Positions 1 through 11,046 of a stretch of 64,000 nt of DNA are shown here, one piece after another (positions within the stretch are counted from its first letter, which is position 1; each line of letters opens with the position of its first letter). The notes beneath the pieces were generated by a model. It was not told the DNA's origin, made no database searches, and saw nothing but the letters and a program-made list of their open reading frames with translations. The stretch covers positions 596,649-660,648 of the forward strand of contig JAESIW010000020.1 in the NCBI GenBank assembly GCA_016802295.1, written 5' to 3'. The position numbers and the translations under genes were made by a program. The stretch comes from Brachionus rotundiformis (Eukaryota; Rotifera; Eurotatoria; Ploima; Brachionidae).

Positions 1-1846
1 TCAATTTAAAACATATAACACTTGTTGCTTGTGATCTGGTTTAAAAGAGAAAATATTGATAAGATTTTAGCTACTAATTCAACATAAATGGACTTAAATT
101 TTGTAAAAAGATATTTTAGTTTTAAAATATAATTGAATTTATTTTGTTTATTATAAAAAAATTCTAAAATTTTTATGAATATTTGATTGTCTGTTTGAAA
201 AAGTTCAGACATTAATACAGTCCACATTTACTTTTTTAGAATTAAAAAAAACCTACATTTTAAGCGACATTTTCAAATAAGAACTATTTTTTATTTTAAA
301 TGAAAGAAAAAGGAACAAAATAAAGTAGTGATTTAATGGAATTTAAGCTAAAAGTTAATTTTAAAAAATTATATATAAATGACAAAATTAATTTTTTTTA
401 TAGTGAGTCTTTTTGTAGGCTTATAGCGTATCCCCTTGCAAATAAGTGCCCCCCTAAGACCGGCGTGAAATAGTAAGATGTTGTAACCCAAGGCACAATT
501 TTTTCAATATGGAAAAATGCCTTTAAGATTATTAAACTGATTCTCAATAGTATTTTTAATTTTTAATTTTTTATTAAAACTGATAAACTCTGATTTTAAA
601 TAATCAAAAATAAAAATACTTTTAATTATAATAAAAATTCCAGTTTTTCGATTTCTGATAAAATCATTAGAAAAATTTGCTACTTGTTTAGGATTTAAAA
701 TTAAAAGTTTTGAATTTTTTTTAAATGTTTATTTAATAAAAATGATAATAAATAAAGATAAAATAAAATATAAAACTGAAAATTAAAAAAGAGAATAAAA
801 CTAGTAAAAAAATCCAGATAAAAATGTAAAAAATATAATATATAAAAATACTAACAGAAGCAATTTTTTGTAAAATTAAGTCTTTGACAAATCCTTCTTC
901 TTCTATTTAAATTCAAACAAAATAATAAATAAGGTGTTGAGAAACAAAAAAAAATCAGAATGTGGAAAATCTTTTGAAGGAGTTTGGGATTTAAAATGGC
1001 ACATTGCTCGGTCTCATAAAAAAAATAAAGTTTCATTTATATAAACTTCTTTAAATTTATTTGATTTTTTGATGCGAATTAGACATTATGTAATAAAACA
1101 AATAAAATTTTTGTATTTTATTTTTATAAATTTTTAATATATTGAACTTTTAAAGTAGTTTATTATACAAAATTATAAATATTTTGATAACATTCTATTT
1201 TAGCTATATATTATATAAAAATAATGTTGATAACGAATATGACTGATAATATTCCGGGCAAGACCCGGTTTAGTTTTCCCATCAACTTTCGAATGATTTG
1301 GTTGAGAGTATCATTTGGTGATTTTAATTATATTTATTTTAAGTAAAGTTGTAAATTATTAATTTTAATTTCATTTTTATTCCTTTTATTTAACATTTAA
1401 CATTTAACATTTAAAATAAGAATTACTTTCTTATTTACAAATTTAAAATAAAATATTATTAAATTATATGATAATTCTTTTTTTATTTTTTATTATTTTT
1501 TCTGATTATTCTATTTTGAAGGGCCTTCAAAAATAAATATCAACGTGACACATTCAATCCAACTAAATGTCTTTTAAGTTTTCTGCTTAGAAAATGCATT
1601 TGTTTTTTAGTATCTTGTGCAAGTTGTGAGAAGCATAATTTTGGGTAAATTTTAAACTAGATAATAAAAAAACTCTCAAACTAGTACAAACGGTTGCTGA
1701 ACAAACTACGCAAAAAACTGGATGGATTTTACATTTTTAGATCATGATTTTCCTCCTTTTTACAGGACAAAATCACCTAATTAATTCCCTAAAGTAATCT
1801 AAAAAATTAAAAAACTAAATTATAGTATTATAATTTAGATGTATAT
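1..1846. other. AT-rich stretch without a convincing gene
   Basis: The only open frames are short, low-complexity and rich in Phe, Ile, Lys and Asn, as expected by chance in DNA this AT-rich. The one compositional oddity is a more GC-rich island near 1250-1330, listed separately. Confidence 0.6.
1250..1330 (+). other. possible degenerate 18S rRNA fragment
   Basis: The string CCATCAACTTTCGA followed by a hairpin-like segment ending ATCATTTGGTGA resembles the conserved CTATCAACTTTCGATGGTAG helix of eukaryotic small-subunit rRNA. It sits in strongly AT-rich DNA and the match covers only about 50 nt. Bases just upstream (CCGGGCAAGACCCGG) form a small GC-rich hairpin. The resemblance could be chance. 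Confidence 0.22.
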
Positions 1847-1890
1847 ATTTTTGATGATTATTTGCATTCATCTAAATAATCATCAAAAAT
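1847..1890. repeat. perfect 17-bp hairpin
   Basis: Bases 1847-1863 are the exact reverse complement of 1874-1890, with a 10-nt loop between them. It lies about 120 bp upstream of the receptor gene at 2009. Its role is unknown; it may be the core of a very short foldback element. Confidence 0.7.
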
Positions 1891-1935
1891 AGAAATCAAC
1901 AAGGAGTTAATTTTTAAAATAAATTAGATTTTTTT

Positions 1936-1944
1936 ATATATAAA
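1936..1944 (+). promoter_or_regulatory. TATA-like box before receptor copy A
   Basis: TATATAAAA lies about 65 bp before the ATG at 2009. A very similar TATATAAAAC occurs at 58334-58343, about 20 bp before the ATG of receptor copy C. In DNA this AT-rich such matches are common, so this is only a suggestion. Confidence 0.25.
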
Positions 1945-2008
1945 ACAGATCTCTTTAATTAATTTTATTTTATAAAAATACAAATATTGTCAAAATTATT
2001 TTTCTAAG

Positions 2009-4232
2009 ATGAAGTTAATTTGTTTGTTTTTAATAATTTCAATGACTGATTTTCTTGCAAAAACAGATAAAAACTGTCACAAAAAAAAATTATTCATAAG
2101 CGAATTGTTTGGCCAGTATTTTTTGACTGTTCGGAACTTTATTTCATTTAAAGAAATCGATTCAAAATGTTTAAACGAAACCAAAAAAATTAGCGATGTA
2201 TATTTTATACCTTCTTTAAGGATTATTTTTTCAATGAATTTTTCCAAATTAAATTACAAATTTTCATCAGATTTGTTTGTTTTTGCTACAAATATTAAAG
2301 GAATAGACTGTAATATGAATGTTATTACTCATCAAGTAGGTATAGAATATGTAATTTTAAAACTTACTTATTCAGACTTCAAAATATATACTAAAGACAG
2401 CATATTAAAAAATTGCTCTATTTTTTTAACTAACGAAAAGAATACTTTCAATTTTTTTACACATCTTTATCGTTTTATTTTGACCTACACTGTAAAATAT
2501 AGTCAAGGAATGTGTCCTCTATTTCTAAACAATTCAAGGATTGATTTTTTTACGATTGAAGGCCTATCAAATTCATTCCTTTATCGAAATATATTATCAT
2601 TTCAAAATTTGGATTATCCCATAACGTCAAGCATTAAAAATATTTTGTTATCTTTCTATCAATACTCATTATCCAATAATCTAATAAACAGAAATATTTT
2701 TGAAAATCTCGAATCAATTTCAATTAATGGAGTGCTCGACTTTATAAATGAAACAACTTTTGCAAATTTAACAAACTTAAAATCAATAAGTTTGATAATT
2801 AATCGATTCAACTTATTATTAGATGGACATTCTGGATGGCTAAGATTAATGGGATCCCCAAATCAAACTGTTGTGGTTAAATTACACATGAAACATGTTA
2901 ATTTATTTCTTGAAAGTGATTTTTGCTATTATTTGAATTTTCCTACAAATAAATACATATTTTTTCAAATAGTTATCTTATATAAAAACTGCTCATGTAC
3001 TGTATTTTGGATTTTATCCAAAACCAATGGATCGAATACAAACTCCATTTGTACATATAAATATTGTAATTTCACCAAACAAATTTCATTGTGTAAAGGA
3101 TTTAATTTGAAAAAACATGAAAATACTCAAATCGATAATTTGATTATTTCAGAGTATTTCAATTTTATTGCTATTTTGTCAATGCTTTTTTTTTCAATAT
3201 TTGGCCTTATAACAAACACTTTGAGCATATTTATTTTAAAGAATAAGCAAAAAGAAGGAAATCTTTTATTCGATCAGATGTTTTCGATTTCTGTGCTGAA
3301 TATTTTATACTGCTTTATAATCGCTATTCATCTTATGAGCACATGTGTTTCGTTTTCTGGTATATTTTGTTCAACATTAATTAAGTCAAAATTTAATCAG
3401 TATTTAGAAATTATTTTATTTGAATTTGTCGGAAGAACTTTGAAAATTTTGATCAATATTCAAAATTTAATTTTAGCTTTGACAAGACAAAAGTATTTAT
3501 CATACAAACAAAATTCTTATTTTAAAAAAATGTTTTTCTCAAAAAAAATCAAATTATTTGGAATCATTTTTACTCTTTTATTAAATGTAGATCAACTTTT
3601 TGTAAACAAAATAAATACTGACTTATTTGAATCAAATTTTGAAAATTACAGTGGATTTCCATCACGTCAGCTTATGATTTATCAAAACATTGGTTCTCAT
3701 CAACCATTTATCTACAAATTATATTATTACTACTATATTATCTATTTTTGTATAGTTGACGTTTTATTTGTAATAATTCTAACTGTCTTTGATTTTGTAT
3801 TTTATTTAAAATTTCGACAAACACTTCAAAAGAAAAAGAATCATAAAAAATAACGATTCTGAAAAAAAATTAAATTTGATCAAAAACTCTGAGATTAGAG
3901 TTTCGTTTATTCTTGTCTTAAATTTATTTTTGATTCTCATTTTTCGTTTAGCTGAATTTATAACAAGTTTTATTTTTTTTTCAGAAAAGTTAAAACCAAA
4001 ACTTTGCATTCGCAATGTAAAAGTCTGTAACAACTACTATAATTTTGGAAACACTTGTTTTCTGTTTACCTGCAGCTATTCAATTTTTATATTCTATAAT
4101 ATAAATAACAATTTCAAAGAACGTTTCAACTTATTTTTTTCCAAAATGACCCAATTAAAGATGATTTCGAAAAATTTTCGGAAATTTTCAAAATTCTTGA
4201 ATTTTCGAAATTATTTCGATTTTCTTTCGTAA
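2009..4232 (+). pseudogene. LRR/seven-TM receptor, copy A (frameshifted)
   Basis: First of three related long genes in the window (others at 11047-13185 and 58361-60527). It begins with a signal-peptide-like stretch (MKLICLFLIISMTDFLAKTD) and has an extracellular part rich in Asn-X-Ser/Thr sites. This contains one or two leucine-rich-repeat-like segments and a cysteine block (NCSCTVFW plus later Cys) like an LRR C-terminal cap. Hydrophobic helices resembling a rhodopsin-type bundle follow, with TRQKYL where a DRY motif would lie. The frame opened at 2009 stops at 3853 after the fifth helix. The sequence for helices six and seven continues in another frame to 4232. Compared with copy B, about 5 nt are missing near 3826, so this copy is probably a pseudogene unless an assembly error is responsible. 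Receptor class is inferred from topology; the ligand is unknown. Confidence 0.7.
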
Positions 4233-4514
4233 TTTAAAACATTTATTTTGTTTTAATTAAGAACAAGAATTTAACAAATAAAATAATAAGACTTTTTAAT
4301 TTAATCAAATAACGTTTTTTTAAAATAAAATAATATTTTCAAACAATTAAACCCATTTTTTTCTCAAGATCAAACCCAAAATTGTGATCACATAATTTAA
4401 TTAAAAATTAAATATATTTACCGCTTTGTACCGCGAAATAATTACCGCTTTTTTGAGGATCAATTATTTTATTGCGATTTTAAAAACTCTCCTCTAGTCG
4501 AATTTAGATGCAAC

Positions 4515-4650
4515 AGAAAAGACGCTTTCTTTGATAAAGCCAGAGATGTTTAATAATTAGTCTGATATTTTTTTAACATTCTAATATTTCAAAATTTTGA
4601 GGATCGTGACTTTTAAGCATCTCTGTATTTTATCAGAGAGCGTCTTTTCT
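4515..4650. repeat. imperfect inverted repeat
   Basis: Left arm AGAAAAGACGCTTTCTTTGA and right arm ending GAGAGCGTCTTTTCT can pair, with further pairing of CAGAGATG against CATCTCTG closer to the loop. It lies 310 bp upstream of the transposase remnant at 4960, between the receptor pseudogene and that remnant. It may be a short MITE or a subterminal part of the transposon. The rest of 4233-4959 shows nothing else. Confidence 0.5.
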
Positions 4651-4959
4651 TTTTCTTCTATAGTCGAAATCAAAGTCGACTCACAGCACTGCTCTCCTCT
4701 TTACTTTTTATTTGAAAAAAATATAAAACATCTATTTTTGAGTTCAGTATTAGCAATTTTAAATTATTAATTCTTCTTATTATTTCTGTGACTTAAAAAT
4801 TACTTATTTTTTCTATAATATAAATACGAATAAATTTTTTACAATTCAATCTCTAAAATTGAATAAGAAAGTTATCAATCAAATCAAATCGATAAGGTTT
4901 TTTCAATTAAGCTTGGTCTGCTTAGCATTTTTATTGATCATAAGCCGACCAAAAGCTGT

Positions 4960-6898
4960 TTGAATGCATTTATTAAAGTATTCAGACAATTCGGAGGAAA
5001 TTATGTTCCACCAAATTTGGACTCGTTGGTGACTTCTTTTCAAATAGAAGATGAATATAAAATAAAATATGATAGTTATATGTATTGTTCAACGTGTGAC
5101 ATTTTACTTGACAAGGTGTCATTAAAAAATTTAAAATGTTCAATTTGTGACAGGTTAGTCAATAATTTTTTTCATTTGAGTATTACAGCTCAATTAAATA
5201 CTATTTTAAAACAATACAATGTTTTTGACTCGTTTGATGTGTCAGATAATGAAATCTATAAAGATATTTTAAAGGTTCATTCAAGATTTATTACCTTAAC
5301 AATTAACACTGATGGAATGTCTGTTTTTAAATCATCAAAAACATCTATCTGGCCTGTTTATTTAACCATAAACCAGATAGCTAAAAAACAAAGATTTAAA
5401 CTAAAAAATCTAATAATTGCTCGGCTTTGGGTTTCTAGTAAGAAGCCAGTATTTGAAGCTTACCTTAAGCCAATTATTGAAGAATTGAAAATTTTAGAGA
5501 ATGGAATAATTTTGGATGGTAAAATTGTTTTTAATAAATGGTGTTTTTGATAAACCTGCTAGAGCCGCAATACTGAATACTGTTCAGTACAATGGTAAAT
5601 ATGGCTGTCTAAAATGTTACCAAGCAGGCGAAAATATTACTTCTACAAAAAATGGCACAATCCACATATACCAATACAAAAACTATCACTATGATAAGCC
5701 CAAGCGCTCAGATGAAAAGTACCTTAATGATCTTAGACAATCTATCGAACAAAATAAACCTTATAGAGGTATAAAAGGCGAATCTATGTTGAATAAATTA
5801 ACTTTTTACTACACTATTGAGTCGACTGTGATCGACTTTATGCATAGCATTCTAGAGGGTGTAGTAAAAAGCTTAATTAAATATTTGTTTTACCCTGAAT
5901 ACGCTTCAAGACCATTTTCATTAAGAAAATATTTTGATTTAATTTACGATCAACTAATCAATATCAAGGTACCAAGTTTTATCCCCCGTCCTCCTCGTTC
6001 TCTAAACGAATTGACTTACTGGAAGGCTAATGAACTTTTATCATTTTTACTATTTTATTCTTTACCTTTATTACGACCAGTTATTGATGACCAACAGTTG
6101 TCACATTTAATTAATTTAGTAGTTGGAATGGAATTTTTATTAAAATCAAATCTATATGAAAGATCACTAGAGTTTATAAACCTTTTATTTAAAGATTTTG
6201 TTAGAAACATGGAGTATTTTTATGGAAAAGACTCCATGCTTTCAGGGGTATATGAGCTTATTCATTTAACCGAAGACTTAAAAAATAACGGTAATTTGTC
6301 TGAATTGAATTGTTTCACTTTCGAAGATGTAAATCGACAAATTTTATGTCTTTTAAAAGGGAAAAAATCAATTGGAGTTCAAATTATCAACTCTTTTAAT
6401 GTCTTAAAAATTTATCATTCATCGGTTGATCGAATACCAGAACAGTTAATGAACGAAATTTTCTCATGGAAAAAAATTTTATCGGTGCAAATAATGTCTG
6501 ATGAAATATTTACAATATTAAAGACAAAGCACTACTCACTATCTCTAAATTTTAGAATAACAAATTATGTTAGGTATAAAAATTATTTTTATACTTCAAT
6601 CAATTATAAAGACGTGAAAAAGTTGGACTATTGTATAGAATATGATGGTATTTTCGGTTTAATTCAATATTTTTGTTTTACCGATAATGATTGCGTGGCT
6701 GTTGTTCAAACTCTAAGTAAATTGCATAGACCTTTTTATAACATTAAATTTAGAGAATTGTTTTCTTCGATTACAATATGCGCTCTCACAAACAAATACT
6801 TCATTGCAGATATAAAGCATCTAAAAAAATGCTTTTATGCTAAAATTTTCAATGTTATATATGTAAGCGATTTTTCTTCAGCGTTTTTATTCAACTAG
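4960..6898 (+). pseudogene. EnSpm/CACTA-like transposase (Transposase_21 type), frameshifted
   Basis: Two overlapping frames (4960-5550 and 5516-6898) together encode about 650 residues. The N-terminal part has a CxxC...CxxC zinc-like cluster (MYCSTCDILL then KCSICDR). The segment TDGMSVFKSSKTSIWPVYLT is typical of the large transposases of CACTA/EnSpm elements (Pfam Transposase_21), as is PARAAILN followed by a CxxC (GCLKCY) just after the junction. The frame changes near 5530, where one extra A in GTTTTTAATAAAT would explain the shift, so the gene is probably dead. The element's terminal repeats were not found. The family call rests on motif memory. Confidence 0.6.
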
Positions 6899-6975
6899 TG
6901 TTTTATATTCGATAAAAGCTCAAATTTAATTCCTTTACAATAGGCTCAATCGGCTTACCAAAAAGATTTTCTAGT

Positions 6976-7547
6976 ATGGCAAATGAAAAAAAAAAAAATC
7001 CAAAATTTACGTTCTTGTACAATTTCTAGTCGATGATAAATTCTCGATAGTTGAAGAGTCATTAGTTTCAGTCGATCAAGACCAAGAGATCGAAATTAAT
7101 GCCATTTATGACATCAAGTGGGCAGGAGAAATGTTGAAGGCCGAAGTTAAGCTTATAGGAGATTATACAGATTGCAATACCCAATTAAAAAGTTTAACTG
7201 AAGGTTTCAAGAAAAGTATCAATTTAGCAAAAAAAGGAGAAAAAAGTGTCAAAAAAACCAAACTAATTAAAGCTAATTTTAAAAGAAATGCTCGTTCAAC
7301 TTCTAAATCAACTTCAAGTGCGGCTTTAAATGTTCCTTTAGCTTCGACATCTACTCCAAATACTGCTTTAGCTTCAAAAGATTCTTCTGTCAACGCGAAT
7401 AATAACGTGTCAAAATCATATCACGAACAGCTTGAGGAGAGAAACAAAATCATTGACAAATTAACAATCGAAATTGACGAACTAAAAAAAGAAAATGGAT
7501 GTTTGACTGAGCAATTGAATATGACTAATATCTTACAAGGTTTTTAA
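6976..7547 (+). pseudogene. accessory ORF of the same transposon
   Basis: The frame from 7131 (MLKAEVKLIGDYTD) stays open upstream to an A-run at about 6986. The nearest ATG (6976) is in a different frame, so a frameshift in the A-run would be needed to join them. The upstream part (KIYVLVQFLVDDKFSIVEE) resembles the N-terminal domain of BEN-type accessory proteins that accompany animal CACTA-like transposases. The C-terminal part has a Ser/Ala/Thr-rich linker and a short coiled coil (KIIDKLTIEIDELKKENG). It starts about 80 nt after the transposase frame ends, in the same orientation. A short acidic segment at about 7790-7870, broken by one stop, may be a further piece of this ORF. Confidence 0.4.
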
Positions 7548-7994
7548 AAATATTTTTTAATTTCTTATTTTAAAGACTTGAGGCTTTATTTATTAAAAAG
7601 TTTATTTATTAAATAGTTTGGTTTATTTTTGATAAAATTGATTAAATTTGAAAATTTAAAATTTAAACTTATTTAAGATTTTCTAAGCTTATCTCATCAT
7701 CATTTTTGAAACAATCTTATATTGTTTCCAAGCTTTTTCTAGGTAATAATAATAGCATAAGGTCTTAAAAAATTAATTAAGTTCATGAGAAAAAATGGTC
7801 TAGAATTGCCAAATTTAGGGTCGGATTCTTAGAGTGAATCAGATGACGAATCATTGAGTTCAAGAGATGAATAGTGAAAGCTAATTTAATCCTTTGTCGA
7901 ATTAAATAATGAAGTTTTTATTTGTGTTTTATTTTTCTATGCCGTTTTGTAATTAATTATGTAATTTGTTTATTTCATTTACTAAATTTTCATA

Positions 7995-8378
7995 TACCGT
8001 AATGCCTTGCCCCCTAATGCATTGCACTTTAAACCAGAATTCTGGATTTTAATGCTGCATTTAACCCACTTTTTTTTCCAGATACGCTGCGACTGAAAAT
8101 GCTGCAGTTAATGTCAAAATTTTGGTAAAAATGCCGCATTAAATATGTAAAAAATATTTAAAAATAATCAAAATTAAAAAATAAAAAAAATTAAAATTAA
8201 TAATAAAAAATTTTTATTATTTTTTACATATTTAATGCGGCATTTTTACCAAAATTTTGACATTAACTGCAGCATTTTTAGTCGAAGCGTATCTGGAAAA
8301 AAAAGTGGGTTAAATGCATGTATTAAAATCCAGAATTCTGAAAATAAGTGCCGCATTAGGGGGCAAGGCATTACGGTA
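7995..8378. mobile_element. foldback MITE with long TIRs and TA target site
   Basis: The element is almost entirely palindromic. Arms of about 160 bp (7997-8157 and 8215-8376) begin CCGTAATGCCTTGCCCCCTA and end with its complement, around an AT-rich centre. Both ends are flanked by TA, which fits a Tc1/mariner-type target duplication. There is no coding capacity. The superfamily is inferred from the TA flank only. Confidence 0.75.
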
Positions 8379-9020
8379 ATTGAATAAATAAATAAATTTT
8401 GTAAAATTCCTTATAAAAACTTTTATTTATAAAAACTTCTCCTAAATAAAATTTCGAAATTTTTTGGGATAAAATTTCGAAATATTTCCGCAATAAGTTT
8501 TTGAAAATTTTTCGAAATTATTAACCAAAAACTTCGTAAAAATTTCGAAGTCAAAATTTCGACATTTTTCATAAAAATTTCTTCAAAATTTTTACTTGGG
8601 GAGTTTTATAAACAGAATAAAATTATTTTATTTTAAATCTAGAATTTGAGACATTTTAAACAATTTAAATATATTATTACCTTTTAATACTTCGGATCTG
8701 TTTGTTTTCATTGTGCTGTATTGAAATGATAAATCAAAATGATAATGATTATATTTTTTTTATTCTATAATTATATATTTAACAATTTAATCACAGAATT
8801 TTATATCTTTAGAAAAAAAACATGCATTTCTCAAATGACAATTCGATGTAAACTTGCTAAAATTCAACCATTTAAAATCTATTAATGGTTCATCTTTATT
8901 TACCATCGTACTGAAAAATTTAAGTAATCGTATGAATTTAAACATTCTCATCAGGAAAATTTAGTCCCAGAATTGATATTAGATTTTATTCCATTTTAAA
9001 TATATAGCTAATGGTAGTGG
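8379..9020. other. AT-rich intergenic DNA
   Basis: No open frame of note. Around 8440-8590 there are many TTTCGAAA-like short palindromes, a local compositional feature without an obvious function. Confidence 0.5.
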
Positions 9021-9345
9021 TTTAAACTAGTGTTTGGTACACGCCACCAGATATCCGACAAGATATTAATTTTTTAAAATTTTTTGTTCATTTAGAAAAG
9101 AAGCATTAAATAAAATTCATGAAAGACTTATATTAAAAAATGCCATTCTAACATTAAATTGAAATGCTCGCATAAATCTAGGAGGTGAATTGTATTGCTT
9201 CGCTTGTTATATGATCGTTCGTACAAAAGTGATCGCACAATTTGGAGAACAGAGTTTATGATCGCCAAAATGATTGACCATTTGATCGCATGAACCGTTC
9301 GCCAAATGGACCGGTTTAGTCTGCTCGCGTCCAACACTAGTTTAG
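9021..9345. mobile_element. hAT-like non-autonomous element
   Basis: The right end, read on the minus strand, begins TAGTGTTGGACGCGAGCAGA and continues to AACCGGTC. A closely similar end is found at 63757 (TAGTGTTGGACGCGGACAGA). The left end at 9027 (CTAGTGTTTGGTACACGCC) is a diverged inverted match. The interior is more GC-rich than its surroundings. CAGTGTTGG-like ends fit hAT elements, but no 8-bp target duplication could be defined. Confidence 0.45.
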
Positions 9346-9466
9346 ACTAATTAAGGAAAATTATTTTTATTGTTTTATTATTATTTTATAAGAAATATTT
9401 AGAAACATTAAATAAATGATCATTTTGATGAAAACATAGTTTAATGTGAACACTTTTATTTAAATT

Positions 9467-10086
9467 TTATTCAAAAATTAATCGTACTTTCTTTTTTATC
9501 TTATAAAGTACCACCAAAATAATCAGAATGAGTATTAAAATAACTCCTGCAAAGCCAATTGCAATATATTCTTTTAGGGATAATACTTGTTTGTTATTAC
9601 TTGCCTCTGAAGTAGTTGATTCTAATTGTTGTTTTGTTGTAGACATGTATGTGGCTGTACTTTTACCAATGGTTGATGTTATTTTAATGTCATTGGTTTG
9701 CTGATCGGACTCAGATTGAGTAGTTGTTGGAACAATTGTAGATGATTTAATTGACAATTCTGTTAAAGGCTCACCAGAAATATCTGAAATTGATGTTAAA
9801 CTAACTTTTGTTGTACTTTTGCCAATGGTTGATGTCGGAACAATAGTTGAATTTGAAAAGATTAGATTGTTTGTTGAAATTTCATTAGGGAGTACTGTAT
9901 ACTCAGTTGTATACTCATTTGATAGTGATGTTTCTTCAGTAGGATTAGGAAAATCTAGTTCTGTATAATTATCACTTTGTAAATAGGTATTTATGTTTTC
10001 AACCATTGATTTAGTCATGGCTGTTGAACCTATTCCAATTTCTGTACAATCAAATAAGCACATATTGGTTATCACCTGTTTAGGCA
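9467..10086 (-). pseudogene. 3' fragment of an LRR-RGM gene
   Basis: A 202-residue open frame nearly identical to the C-terminal part of the 1100-residue protein at 14674-17976. It holds the last part of the RGM-like domain (NMCLFDCTEIGIGSTAMTKS), a Ser/Thr-rich stalk with one fewer 56-residue repeat than the full copy, the membrane helix and a basic tail. Homology stops abruptly at 10086. The next 18 bases (GTTGTGGAATTTGAAAAG) match a different place in the stalk of the full copy (near 15209), so the junction is chimeric. With no signal peptide or LRRs this is presumably a dead fragment. Confidence 0.75.
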
Positions 10087-10104
10087 GTTGTGGAATTTGA
10101 AAAG

Positions 10105-10262
10105 CTAATAATAATAATAATATATATAAGCTACAGCAAGACGAACTGAACTTGCTGGAACCGGGGAGTTCACCCAGCTCACTTCGTCAATTCCTTTGGT
10201 GAGTTTGAACATCTGTATCAGGTCACTTCGAACACGGCGCTCATTAAGGGGAGACACTAACA
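10105..10262 (-). mobile_element. non-LTR retrotransposon 3' fragment
   Basis: The minus strand encodes SLNERRVRSDLIQMFKLTKG, matching the conserved end of CR1/L2-type reverse transcriptase ORFs, followed by a TA-rich stretch and an (ATT)n tail at 10105-10120. The same CTGTAGCTTATATATA string before a trinucleotide tail is present at 23816-23850. It is a typical 5'-truncated LINE insertion, abutting the broken LRR-RGM fragment. Confidence 0.6.
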
Positions 10263-10445
10263 CAAGATATCTTAGAACTTTAGATTTTAATTTTTTTTCA
10301 AGTTAACATATAATGAAGTAATTAACAAAAATTAAAAAACATTAGTTAACTACTTTACTCATGATTCCAATTGAGATTTATTTTAAAATTCTCCTGTAAG
10401 CTACCGTTTGTCTCATCTATCATTTTCGATCATCTTTTTAAAATA

Positions 10446-10473
10446 TTATATATATATTTTATATATATATATT
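10446..10473. repeat. AT dinucleotide microsatellite
   Basis: Two runs of alternating T and A separated by TTTT. No other feature is evident in 10263-10621. Confidence 0.7.
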
Positions 10474-10621
10474 GGTTTTTTTAAATATTAAATTAAATTT
10501 TAATCGTTTTATTTAAGGGAATAATTAAATTTGTTTAACTAAAAATAATAATTATATAAAATTTAATACATTAGTTAAACTATAAAAGACGATTGAACAA
10601 GTTTTATCACGGTTGTAAGGA

Positions 10622-10801
10622 GTATTAAACTTGAGCGATGACATTTTTGTGTTTGGGGCAAATATAAAAAAACACCATGAGAAATTGGAAAAGATGCTAA
10701 ATTGTATAAATGATTCTAGTTTGATCCAAATCTCAGAACAGAAATTTGCCTGGATGCGAGTCGTGTCGGAATTGCAGAAGTTACCTGAAAATATTACCTG
10801 A
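10622..10801 (+). mobile_element. Ty3/gypsy reverse-transcriptase fragment
   Basis: About 59 codons stay open in one frame and read LSDDIFVFGANIKKHHEKLE, corresponding to the catalytic YxDD region and the following helix of Ty3/gypsy polyproteins. The weaker segment after it corresponds to the part preceding FLGH. The first residue of the YxDD motif is altered to Ser. No LTRs or flanking pol domains were found, so this is an isolated relic. Confidence 0.5.
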
Positions 10802-11046
10802 AGACTGCAGATAAGAAAAGAAAAGTAAACCTGTTTTATATCTTTTTTTAATTAAAATAATTGAGAGTGAATTTATTTTGAAAGAACTCGGTTAATTCCC
10901 TAGTCTACTTTAAAAAATCTAATCACTAAATTTAAAGGGAATTATTAATTTAATTTTTCCATAAAGCAAAAATCAATTTAAAAAATCTAAATATTTTTTA
11001 AACAAGTATTACTCAATTTTTTAAATATATTTTTAACACTTCAAAA

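Noticed and set aside
6..227. Short open frame on the minus strand
   Set aside because: Phe/Ile/Lys/Asn-rich, no start context and no similarity; expected by chance in AT-rich DNA.
5510..5560. Programmed frameshift between the two transposase frames
   Set aside because: No slippery heptamer or downstream structure was seen, and the accessory ORF is also shifted, so decay is more likely.
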